Shown in pieces: positions 47,652 through 60,500 of a stretch of DNA of 64,000 nucleotides; positions within the stretch are counted from its first letter, which is position 1; each line of letters starts with the position of its first letter. The notes under the pieces were generated by a model. That model saw only the letters and a list, made by a program, of their open reading frames with translations, did not search any database and had not been told where the DNA came from. Location: NCBI GenBank assembly GCA_916613615.1, contig OU744725.1, forward strand, positions 54,499,075 to 54,563,074, read 5' to 3'. The DNA is from Steromphala cineraria. Its lineage: Eukaryota; Mollusca; Gastropoda; Trochida; Trochidae. Both the position numbers and the translations under genes were made by a program.

Positions 47652-48011
47652 TTAAAGGGGCAGTAGCACTTTTTTTTGAAAATTTTATATTTTAAAATGT
47701 TCACTCATAATTGTAAATTGCTAAATGTATTATTGTGATAGTGTCAAAAATCTCATACAACACCCAATTATCCATAGTCAAAGAACCAATTATAACGATT
47801 GACATTAAATCCATTGGCTGCCATTTTTATATGAACACCTTTATTCATTTTGTGTAAGGAAAAGGAATCGTATGGCTGAACTTTACATTATATTTTTGAT
47901 TTATTACTGATTAATTTAGTAAAGATACATTGTCTTCCAATTGGAATTATTTCCTTTCATTTTCATGACATCACCTTATATTCACCTAAAAACGTGCTAC
48001 TGCCCCTTTAA
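47652..48011. mobile_element. Family A miniature element
   Basis: A 360-bp element with TTAA borders and both AGGGGCAGTAGCAC inverted repeats intact. Confidence 0.9.
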
Positions 48012-48884
48012 ACCAGTTGGTAGTGTACAGCGGTATGTGGAGAGATTAATCTCACCCTCATGACATGTCTTTAAAAATCCTTTTCTTTTCTTAGCTTCCA
48101 ACTTCCAATATGATTTTAAATAAACATACTTTGAACATTACAAACACAGAAAATGAAAAGTTCTCAAGGATTTCAAGTATTTAATGTAAAAAGAGTAAAT
48201 ACATATTGGGTGTAAATCATTGAAAGAAAATGTGCATCACTATATACAAAGTATATAAATATTTCTCGCTCTCCAAAAAGAGGTATAAATGTGTATATCT
48301 ATATATCTGTTAAAGTAACAAAGAAACAAAGAATGGTGTGTTAAAGCACAATCACATAGCAGTAACAAAATAATTTTCTTCTTCTTGTACCATGTTTCAC
48401 TTCAAGATGCTCTTAGACAAGCTTTGGGGACAAGGGAAAAGACAAGCAGCTGTGTAATATATACAATCTCATTTAAATCAGAACCAACCTTATCTAGTAT
48501 CTCGTTGAACTTATTGAGACTTGATACTGTTCCTTATAATGGGCTCCCAGAATTCTTCCCAAAAGCCAAGCCAGTTTAATAGGTTAGAGGCCAGTCATTG
48601 ACTTCCTTTAATTTCAAGTTAATTAAAAGATAACATTTGGCAAGTCAGAGACCATGGACATTTTTGAGATTTTTGAACCCCTGTAAAGGAATCATATGAT
48701 GCAAACAAAGTTGGTTTCCATATACTCCAGGATATGGATTTTTGAATCTTTATGATTGCTGAGAGAGTTGAAGGTACCATGCATTAAGATTGGCATACTA
48801 ATATCTTATAAGCACTAAGAGAGCTTCGAAATTCTTGACAAAGTGTGCCTTATTCCAAATAACTGCCAGTAATCAAAGGCATAT
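48012..48884. other. Interval without a recognised gene
   Basis: A 64-codon frame at 48385-48579 (plus) has no recognisable content. Nothing else stands out. Confidence 0.4.
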
Positions 48885-48964
48885 AACGTCGCCTTTATTG
48901 CAAAACCTTGAAAATCTCATTTTGGCCAATGTTGCATATTCAAGGTTTTGCAATAAAAGCGACG
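48885..48964. repeat. Short perfect-arm hairpin (family L)
   Basis: The arms AACGTCGCCTTTATTGCAAA and TTTGCAATAAAAGCGACG extend to about 27 bp with one extra base, around a 26-bp loop. It could be a tiny foldback element. A structured RNA is not excluded. Confidence 0.65.
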
Positions 48965-49069
48965 ATAACATACATGTAAAAGGTCTTTTAGCCTAGTTGC
49001 TGGTTGGTTGAAGTGCCATTTGACCTGATCCCATTTAAGTACTTGTATAAGAAACGAAAGAAGGGAGAT

Positions 49070-49360
49070 GTGTTTTGTTCTATTTGATTTAAATGAGATC
49101 GAGTTATTATTATGAGATTGAGCGTTTGGTTCAATTTGATTTAAATGAGATTAAATTATTATTTTGAGATTGAGTGATTGGGAGAAGTGTTCAGTTCAAT
49201 TTAATCTAAATGAGGTTGAGTTATCATTATGAGATTAAGTGTTTGGTTCAATTTGATTTAAATGAGGTTGAGTTATCATTATGAGGTTTAGTGATTGGGA
49301 GAAGTGTTCAGTTCAATTTATCTTAAATGAGGTTGAGTTATTATTATGAGATTGAGTTAC
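49070..49360. repeat. Tandem repeat, ~117-bp period with half-repeats
   Basis: Repeated blocks GAGTTATTATTATGAGATTG, GGGAGAAGTGTTCAGTTC and CAATTTGATTTAAATGAG. The GGGAGAAGTGT landmark recurs 117 bp apart (49180s and 49297). Confidence 0.85.
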
Positions 49361-50065
49361 AAGATGAGCACGAGAGAACAACAAATGCATATATTGCACA
49401 GAGGTTTGTCATTGGGCAAGGAGACATAGGCAGTGGAGCTTGGAAGAATCCAACAGGGAACACTGGAATCTGACAAAGGTGTTCTTGCATTTTAAGTGAT
49501 TAAAGTCAATTAAAAGGGAAATGATCAACCAGTACCAAGATTGAGCCTGAGCTTGAGAAGATGCAGGACATGCCCGTATGTACGTTCTTAAAGGCATTCA
49601 CATCTGTTAGTATTCTGCTTCTGTCTTGATGACATGTGTAGCTGTTAGATGAAGCAGAAACTATGACACTTGATGCAACAGCCATCTTAATCAGTTCTTT
49701 TGAGGACCCAGCTGTGTACAACTTGGTCTCTGAAGAGGGAGTTAATTTTTCTAAATTACAGTCACAACTAATCAAATAAAATTTCTCAGGACCATCAAAA
49801 TGCTATTACCTTTCAAAAATCAATTCTGTGACAAAAGTAATTATGGGACTGTAAAAGAGTCATTACTTCCAGGTTATTCACTTAACCAGACTTTACTTAT
49901 CAGCTGTACAAGATTGTAGTTTTTCTGAACACAAGAGATGATAACAGATTTGTGGATCACTAAAACATATTGTGTAGATCTGTTGCATAGAAGGATGTAA
50001 GTAAAAGGTGGACACTTCAAAGTAAGGCAATTGCTCTTAACAAAGGTTTACCAGTTACCCTGAGA
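49361..50065. other. Downstream flank (3' UTR side) of the convertase gene
   Basis: The 3' side of the minus-strand convertase gene. No canonical AATAAA was seen on the minus strand here, so the transcript end is undefined. Confidence 0.45.
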
Positions 50066-51323
50066 CTAAGATTCGTCCTGTAGATATTTAAGTAGGTCAG
50101 ACAGAGTCCGGACCATCAGATCCTTCTCCTGTACCTTCTTCTCCTCTCTCTTCTCATTACCTCCTCTACCCTGAAGAGATGACTTGAATCCATCCCTGAG
50201 TTTAGCCACTGTCTGCATGGACCCCTCTTTCCTCTTATCTTCCTCTACCTCTGAATCACTTCTTTCCTCGATGTTCTCCTCAAGCTCCTGCAGAAGGTCC
50301 TCAATATATTCATCCTCTTTCTTTCCCTCACCTACTCTCTTCTCATTCCCTCCTCTACCCTGGAGAGCTAACTCTTCCATTTCTTCTGTCCTTTCCTGTT
50401 TGTTCTGAGAGTTTCCTCTTCTCGTCTCTTTCTCAAGTTCATCTTCAAATCTCCTCACCAAATGGTCCATCAAATTTTCTTCAAGCATCTTCTTCTCTAT
50501 CATTTTCCTCCTCTCTTCTTTCCTCTTTTCTTCTTCTCTTTCTGCTTCTTCCTCCGATTTAATCTCAGAGAGCAGCATATCAGCAATTTCATTTATCGCC
50601 CTCTCTTCCTCTATATTTTCTATGGAATGTTTTCTTGAATCAATATTTTTCTTTTGTTGAGTTAACACTTCCCTGTTAGCTGCTGACTCAAATGCCTGAG
50701 GAGTGTATTCTGAACTTTTGTCATAGTTGGAGATGAGTTCCTGAAGTAGCCTGGTTGGTTTACCACTCATTGGGCTATGACCAGGTAGGGGAGGGTGCAC
50801 TGGTGGAGTATTGAGGGCATTAGCAGGCATCTGATCAAGTGGAGTGACAATTTCCTCATTTAATCGCCTCTCTTCCTCATGCATGAGCTTTTCAACTTCT
50901 AACAAGTTGGGGAAGTGGGCCTCACCTGTTGCTTTAGTTTCAACCTTATTCACGTGGTCAGTAGCTGTCCCATAGATTGTCAGTGTCCAGCTCTTCAGTT
51001 GACCAGTGTTCACACGGTTCCGCTTTGATGGCTCATCTTTAATATAAAGAGCCCACCGGCCCTCGGCATGCTCGCCCCAGGAATGAACAGTCATGAAGGT
51101 GAAGTCTTTCGGTATTCCCTTGTCACTGTCATCCAAAGGTCGAGTGGCGAGGACGCGGGACCAAGTGTTGCTAGGTGACACAACATAGATCTCAAGATCA
51201 CCTCGCCGGGAGTGCTCTAGCTCTACATGTACCTGGACATGTTCAACATGATTGATCCTGTTTGCCTTTCCATGACATCCAACAATCACTTCATCGCGGA
51301 TATGCCCCTTACTCGGGATGTAT
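50066..51323 (-). CDS. Convertase exon 11: P domain and acidic helical tail
   Basis: Residues 503-921 and the stop. It includes RRGDL, the P-domain end SWTLTIYGT, and the long Glu/Lys/Arg-rich tail with the duplicated [10 protein letters not shown], ending [12 protein letters not shown]. Confidence 0.95.
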
Positions 51324-54300
51324 CTACAACAGAGAAATGTGTTTTATCTATATATCAAAACATATGCACATTGAAGAATGTTGTCTTTGTTACACATACA
51401 TTTTAGGTCGTGCAAAATGCTAAGTGTCTGAATTGAAGGTATATTAACTACAGTGTTATGCCATAGGTAGCACTTTGAGTAGGTAATGGTATAATGTAAA
51501 TGCACATAATTATGATAATCATTTTTTCCTAGACAAAGAGGACCTGAAACTCATTTGTTGACAATAAGTCCTGAAACTCACTTGTTGACAGCCATTCGCT
51601 GGTTTTTGCAAGTGTGCTGTTCTGGTACATTAACCCATTTCTCTGCAAGAGCCACCATGCGTCCACAGTTCAACATGCCAAATCCGACGTTGTGGCTCAC
51701 ATGGAGGCCGGCCCCGTTGATGATCCAGGAATGGTCCACACTCGGGATACGTGCACTGTGCACCACCAAATGTTGAACATCCCGCCATGTCAAGTCAGGA
51801 CTGTCAACAGAAATGGAGAGAACATAGAATAACAAGTCAACAGATCTATGAAGGAGGGTCCAATTATACTTCCAAGCCTGAATAAACTAGAAATATGTGC
51901 ATGCAATGCACTGTGATATCCCCCAACCTAACTTTTAATCAGAACTCATCATCTTAGTCTTTATGTCAGTGAAGCCAGAGACATTCCACAAAGGTAAATA
52001 TTTCTGAAAAAAATGGCAACAAGAAATAAGTAATCTAAGCAGTAAAAGGATCCACTTCATCTAGCATATTCTAAGTCTCATAAAATATACTGATTCTGAG
52101 AAAGAGGATGGAAGAGTTCAAATTGTTTCCATGGAAACAACACCAAAAAATTCAGAATAAAAATAGCGAAAGACACCACTCAACCAAGATCTTACCACAA
52201 CAATTTGATAAAAAAATAAATATTAAACAGTTTTTGAGATGTGGCCCGGAAAAGAAAGTATTTCGGAACCACAGAATCCACGAACGTAGCTGAAAACATT
52301 ATGTCTCCGGCAAAGCTTTACTATTACGGTACTGAACCAGTTTCTTTCTTATTCCATTTGGTCAACTAATCTGAATGCAAATCTCTCTTTTGTCAAAGAA
52401 CATCACCTAAATCTGATTAGAATGGCATCAGCAAGGTTTCAGTTTCATTTTTAGTTCAGTCTGATCTCTTTGAGATCGGTTTAAATGCTGGTTGAATTGA
52501 TTTGTTGGCCCTAAACTGTTTTTACTAAACTTTGCTTTGCTGAGACTCTTGGGATGTCCACAATAACCAGCCTCTACCTTGGCACTAATTTTAGCAATAA
52601 ATGTATGACTGAAGTGACATCAAATAATAAAATAAACTCACTTGGCCTGCAGAGCGAGAGCCGCGCACCCTGCTGCATAGGGGGCTGCACTAGAAGTTCC
52701 CTGGAAGTTCTCAATACACCCATCAGCCAGATCTGTTGTCACCTGTAGCAAATAAAAGGTGTTCACAAAAAGATGGCCGCATGTTGTTTTTGCTCGATAC
52801 TTGAAACTTTTACTTACGTCTATATAGTATCAGTCTTAGGCAAATCATCCTGTCTCTGGGTACGAATGTTACACTAACTCCACTAATCATCCTGTCTCTG
52901 GGTACGAATCAAATCATTTTCTCGCCACCTTCTCGACAAAATTTCAATGAGAAAATGATTTAATTGGCTATATTCCAAGTCGGGCCGCACAAGCGAATCT
53001 ATCTTCTGAGCCCAGGGTAGAGATTAGTGGAGTTAGCGTAATGTTCGTATCCTGAGACAGGATGTGGTTAAATTGGAGACAAAGACAGTACTTCTATTAG
53101 AGTTAGCTGTGATAACAAAAGGGGAAGATCATGAACATTATGAAGAATGGTTGGGGATTCTATACGAAAAGGGGGTTCACCCTACCTTTGGTCCTTTGCA
53201 CAATTCATATGGAAAACAACTTGAAGGGGGATTGATGTCTATTTTAATTGTTATAATTACATCACAAAAATGTGATAAACTACATAAACTTTTAGAAACT
53301 CTGAGCCCTCTTATTGATAGCATGGTTGAGCAGTACATGGTCTTAATAGCCTCTACATCGAAAAGAGTGATTTTCTAACTAGTTATTTCAAAAGAAAAAC
53401 AGACGGATTGCAAAAGTCCTGAAAAGACATCTTAACAAAAATCTTATCAGGATATGGAAAGACACCATTCAATTGTTTGCCTACCACTTTAATCTTGACA
53501 ATGCCTTCCTCTTCCTCCTCCCCCTTCTCCTCCTCTCCACCAGAGGCCACTACGCCCAGCGTTGACGTGCACCGCTCCATGAAGTAGGGCAGCGTACCCT
53601 TGTCCGTCACAGCCCCAATTGAAAGTGTCTCGATGCTTGATACATAACCGTCAGCCCCACAACAGTCTCCATTCAGCCCACCATTTCCCAATGCCCACAT
53701 GAAGATACTGCCCTTGCCACCTCGACCCTGTACACAGAAATAGAAGTCAAAATGAAACATAATGCTTACAGTTTTGCCTTGAATCGACATAGAGACAAAA
53801 TATGCAGGACAAAGTAAATAGAGGTTACCTCTCAATTTTGAAATAATGAGTAACGATATCTTTTGTAATTGAGAACCTGATGAACTACAAATCATTCAAA
53901 GACGGATATCCCTTGCATGATTAGAATATTTTTTACATTTAGAGAAAAGGAATGCAAATAGAGATTTTTTGCCCTTACCTGTCCCCAACCATTTGAAATA
54001 CACCCCAACACTCAAAGAAATGGAAACTGTGTCTGTATTACTGATGTTCTTGACAACAAAATATAGAAACCTCACTGGCCCATTTTCCTGAAAGGCTTCT
54101 TACATGCACTAGTCTCCAGAGACCCAAAGTGAGGTCTGAGTGCAAATTTGGAAGATTCTCTAGTGCTGATGGACATTTCCCCCTAAAGCATGTATAATTG
54201 CATATGTGTCGCTTGATATATATGTATATGCGACTGATATGTTGTAATATGTTACTGAAATTTCGGTTATATTGCGTTTACAGACAGGATTGTTTTGTAT

Positions 54301-57300
54301 TAGATCTAAAATTGCATTTAAATATTTAGGTTATCAGGTGTATAAAGATGACTATTTTCGTAAATTGTCTTGTAAAATCAATAAGTATGTTGCGCGTTTA
54401 TGCGTGTGTGCTGCTAAGCACGTGATTCTACATTGCAGAATTTAGGCTACTGCATGTGTGAAGAGGTCAAAACCTTCTGGATATTTAAATGAAATATTCT
54501 GAACTCGAATTATTCATAGCATACTGCACATAGTCCATTCTTTTAGTTATTGGTAAAAAGAACTAATGTTAATCATACCAATATATATTTAATGTACCCT
54601 TATAGCTATCAGTTTGACGAGTTGTAAATAATAATTTTAAAAAATTAATTCTGAAAATTTTTGGAGTGAGGGGGCTCCGCCCCCCCGCGCAACCCGTTCC
54701 TACGCCATTGCAAAGTGACAATAAAGAAGACAACCCTCAAGAAAGATTAATGATTGGACTTGCATGTTCAGGTTTATGCACAGAAAACGGTGTTAAAATG
54801 CAGGAAGTTGTTATTGAGACAAGTCTTGAAGACACTCTCATTCGACTCTTACATCAATGATAAAAGAGTCAGATCATATATTTATGTTAGCCAATGAGGT
54901 TTCAACACTGTATACATATATAAGTGAATATAGATTACCATTCTGACTCCCTTCCTCAGAGCCGCTGCTGCTTGTTTACGTGGCCCGTCCATAGTACGCC
55001 CGTTGTCGTAGGGTCCCCATGATGAGCTGTAGATGTCGATGAGCTGGTTGTTGAAGAGTAGAGCCTCCGCCTCCATTGCATCAGTCACATTGCCATCCAG
55101 CAGCCGGATACCTTCACAGACAATGGAACTTTTATCATCAAGATAAGACACATATTATACCTTTCTTCCAGGACACAGGGGTTTATCTTATACCCAATCC
55201 CTTTATGTACATGTCATCAAATCAGATGACCTCTTTGTAACATAGTAATCACTTGTAACGTTGTAATCACTTGTAATACTGATCTCTTGTTACATTGTAA
55301 TCACTTGTAACACAGATATATGTTTTAACATTGTAATCACTTGTAACACTGATATTTTGTTACTTTGTGAACACTTGCAACACTAAACTTGAAACATTGT
55401 TATCACTTGTATCACAAATCGTTAAGTTACATTTCTATCATAACACTTGAACAATGATCTCTTATTGTAACCCTGGACCTAGATTTACGAAGCTCTGTTA
55501 GTTCTAAGATTGTCTATAGTACCATATATTAAAATTTACTACCGTATTTCCTCGAATAGACGCCCCCATCGTTGTTTTTTCAGACCCCCTTAACCCCGGA
55601 GTGTATTCGAGACCTGGAGTCTATTTGAGGCCGGTGTCTATTTTTAGTAGAAACTTTCGTTGATGTCACACGCAGAGACAGAAGACATTTTTTGCATTCA
55701 ACTACAGGAGCATTGATTAATGAACATACCACCTGGTGTCTATTCGAGACCCGGCGTGTATTTACTTCAAACAGCTCTACCCCTGGCCTCTATTCCAGAC
55801 CCAACGTCTATTCGAGGAAATATGGTATCTTAGCAACAAGAGAGTAAAAAACTAGGCCCAGATCTTTAATTGAGATACACCAAGAGAGTTAAAACCTAGG
55901 CCAAGATTTTTAATCGAGATAAATGGTTGCAGGAATACTTACCTCCGATCTTGCACTCATAAGCTATGCCAACACCACAAGCATCATTGTGGGCCCCGGC
56001 TGCTATCTCTCCGGCACACCACGTACCGTGTCTGCAACACAGAGTTAGGGTTAAGCTAAGGAAGCCCAATTTCTGATATAGCACTCAGGATTTAAATAGC
56101 CAAATATAACTCAGGTATTTATTCTAGCTTTTTAGATACAATAAACCTTGAATTCAAGGAAGGTGAAATTTGTTTAATGCTTAAAATAACAGTTTGAACA
56201 AAAATCTTTAAGTACATGAACCTGAGCTTTGATATCAAAAAGTACCATTGTCTTGGTAGTAAGAATTAAGAAGAATAAATACATACATTTTTAACAAAGA
56301 TATAAGCTTTCACCAACAAAATACAAATTAACAACAATATACAAATCCAAATCATTGCAAACATTGAATAAGCTTAATTTACAAACAAAATTAAAATAAT
56401 AAAAAAGTATGTTGTCGTCAACATAATTCCAATAATTCCATAATATAAATTTCCCAAAAATAACTCAAATTATTTCCTACACTAAAAACACTGTCAACAA
56501 CAAGATTGAAATTATAACCTACATGAAATAAGAAATAATCACCAACAGAATACAAAAGAAAAGCTCTCACCGATAAGCAAAAATAGAAAATTGAAAGGAG
56601 TCCTTACAAATACACAACTTACCTGAGTATAGCATCTGATAGCAGAGAGAAATAACATTCATAAGCAAACATAATGTGAGATAAGAAACAATGAAACTTT
56701 TTGACAATATGATCAACAAATGCATTTTGGCTAAGCTGGGACAGGTCAAAATTTCCTATTGAGGTATCCGACCCCACTCTTACCCACTTCATAACATTAT
56801 AAGTGTAAGTTCAGACCAAAACGAAATATATTAATTTTCATCTTGTCTCAGTCATAGAGGACGGGGCATAATCGATGAGAAATCATATGTAAAAAATTAT
56901 TGTGACACTCCTTACAGTCGTCGCGTCAAACTAGGTTTCCAACACAAGCACTTGAGGCATGGGTATTGCTCATATTAAAGTTTATTAAAGGGGCAGTAGC
57001 ACATTTTTTTGCAAATTTGATATTTTAAATTTTTTACTGATAACTGTACGTCAATACCAAGCAAATTATTTTGATAGTGTCAAAAATCTCTTAACACAAA
57101 CTGATCATCCATAATCAGAGAAAAAAATAAAAGATTCACATAAAGTCCATCGGCAGCCATTTTTATGTAAACACCTTTTAATTCATTTTCTGTAAGAAAA
57201 GGGTTTGCATGGCTGAATTTGACATTATATATTTGATTAATTACTGCGTCCTTTAGTGTAAATTCATTGCCTTTCAATTGGAACCATTTATTTTCATTTC

Positions 57301-57455
57301 TTGACATCACTTTACATTCCCCCTAAAAGGGTCGTCGTCGTCGTCGTCGTCGTCATCGTCGTCATCGTCATCATCATCATCATCATCACTCCTCAGACAC
57401 TGTTTCACTGTATACATTCCTATTATTGACATCACTTTACATTCCCCCTAAAAGG

Positions 57456-57519
<64 letters not shown>

Positions 57520-60500
57520 CTCCTCAGACACTGTTTCACTGTATACATTCCTATTATTGATTTCCTTCTAAATTTAACCCTTAAAGCAGGATAGAGAATT
57601 ATAACTGTTTCTCTTTGGAGTTAAAATTAAATTTTAAAATCGCATTTTAAAGAGAAACACCCGCACCTGTTTTCACCAATCTTGGCTTCCGTGGACATGT
57701 CTGGCATCGGGTCGAATTCCATATCAGTGGGGTCATTCAGGTCAGTGCTGGCTGCTGGCTCCTACATCAGAGACATCAGAAAACTCCAGTCTAAGTAAAC
57801 CTAGCCTCAATATTATCCGTTTCACTCCTATACTGAGTCTAAAAAGGCCTAGTAGAGGGTCGCGTCAGCACACGTATCGAATTGACCAATCAGAACGCAG
57901 CTTACCAAGCCACAATAGTCTGCCTTCACACATATAATGTTGGAGGGTCATAGGTCACAGAAAGGTTGGCTGAAGCGACCCTCTACTAGACCTTTTTAGA
58001 CTCAGTATAGGAGTGAAACTGATTATATTGAGGCTAGGTTTACTTAGACTGGGGAAAACTCACACAGACAATCTCCTACATCTTTCTGATACGATTATGA
58101 CGGTTACAAATATTTGGGGCTTGCTAGCGACATTTAAACTTTTTTGATGATTTCATGTCTTTTATACCAACGGATTCTCTTTGATAATTCTTAATAATCT
58201 TTCCATTAAAAAAAAAAAATTCTAAACACTGCACACCTCTTACACTATAAATGTGGTGATGTCAAAGCATTGTGACATCATCTGTTTTATGACATTATAA
58301 CATTGAGATGTCCTTACTTGATAATATAAAACTGTGATGTCACGTACATGTTAATGGATAGCCATTGTTCAAAATCAGTACTGTCATCAGAATAATATTT
58401 CAGAAAGCCAATGAATAACTCCTGTTTGGGTGCAGAGATCTCATTCATAGTTGTCTTATCATAGAATGATTCATTTCCTGCCCTTTGGACACGTTCTGCA
58501 GCTTTATGGTTAAACTACCAATAGCAGTTTGGAAATAATGATGGATAGTATGCATTGCACAAGCTTACGGTGAAAATATTACTCAGTTAGACTCTGCAGT
58601 ATCCCTGCAACAACAAACCATTGAACTTTTCATTATCAAACCCTTGGACTATAATGAAATACCATCCTTTTGCTCTTGAATATCACTACCCTTGATTTCT
58701 GAAATATCATCAATTCACATAGTCAGAATTACAGTATAATAATACTCGCTATACTCCAATACTGATCTAGCGAGATACAGTTAGAGGTCGCTTCAGCCAA
58801 CGTTTCGGCCACGTAAGACCTTCCAATGTTATACATGCGAAAGCAGACTTTTGTGACATGGTAAGCCAAACCCTGATTGGTTAATTCGATAAGTTGGCTG
58901 ACGCGAGCCCTTACCTAGCTAGACTCAGTATGGGAGTATAGCAAGTATTATTGAGGCTAGGTTTACTTAGACTGTCAGAATTACGGAAGAATCAAAACAA
59001 AGAGTTGTCGACAAAATGTATGATCATTGTTAGGGTATTTCTCTTGGAACTTACATAATTGTTGACAAGGTCCGTGTGGTTATGGTAGATGCCGTCGTCA
59101 AGGATACACACGGTAACCCCGCGCCCCGTGTAACCTGCTGTCCAAGCCGCCTGTACGTTCAGATCAATCCCGGGGCGGCCTCCACTCTGACCAGAGTTGT
59201 ACTATAGGGCAACAAGAATAATGACATTGATGACAAGAAGTTTAACCAGAGCAATCTCTGCTTGTTTCTGGAGCTGGCAAAATGTCATCTTCCCATGCAT
59301 GGTATAAACTGGTGCTTAGCCTAATGGTTGGCAAATTAAAGCTCTGAAGAATTTCCAAAAAATTTCTGTGCTTGCTCTGGAAGGTGCTGTGAAGAATCTT
59401 TTTTAAATTAAAATCACATTTTAAAAGATAGTACAACATTAGGATAAGTATGTAATGTGAATACAGTGTTCACAATAAAATGGCTACTGGTAGTTTTTAC
59501 TTGATCCTTGATAATTTCTTCTCTGCCATTCAATAACTGGGTTAAGTAATGAAATGTTTGACCCAGTGAAGACACTACCTTTTTTAATAAACTAAATATT
59601 TATTTGGACAAATTTGAAAAAATAACATGCTACTGCTCCTTTAAGCCCAAGACTTACCAGAGACCACTGGTCATCATACAGAGGGTCCGAGAATGTCATG
59701 AGATTTTTGCCCAAGTTGTTCCGTGCGCCAAGTCGAGCCTCTGGGATGCGATAAAAGACGGAACTGTCCGAGATTTCGCGGAGTGGCATCTCCAGCTGCT
59801 TGTCATAAACGATGTATCGCTTCTCTCGGTACACCATCTCATCCTCATCCGCTGACAGGACCTGCAGTGATCAACATTACACGTGGTTTATCATTCTGTT
59901 TAATTGCAAGTTTGGTAGTGGTTGATGAATAGAGAATCATTTTTAAAGAATATTTAAACAAAAACATGTAATTTTTTCATTTGGAAAATACTAGAACCCA
60001 TTAAAATGATCGCAGAGAGCTAAAAGTAGCAACCGGAAGATACAACATATAAACTCACCGCGAATTTAAATTACAACTTCCACCAGAGCAATTGAGTTTT
60101 GAAATCATCTCAAACAAAACAGCAAAATCTGACTTTAATTTATTGATAAACTATCGCAATACCAATCACAATCGTAACCCGCAATAGATTATCGCTATTG
60201 CAATAGTAACTCACAATAGACTATAGCTATCTCCTTGTGGGTCAATAGTTACCCTAGCACTTACCTTGGGGTGGGCGCGAAGGATATCAACATGATCGGA
60301 GCTCCGCTTGGTTCGGGAGGAAAACTCTGACTGTTGCAGAAGGAATATCTCGGAGTACTTGAACTGTAGGAGGAAGGAAAGTTACAAATTGCAACAACAA
60401 ATAACAATGTTGTATTTTCAAGCACAATATTGCACACTGTATCAATCAACACGACATAATATAATATATAATTGATGAACAAAATATATTTTTTTCCTCA

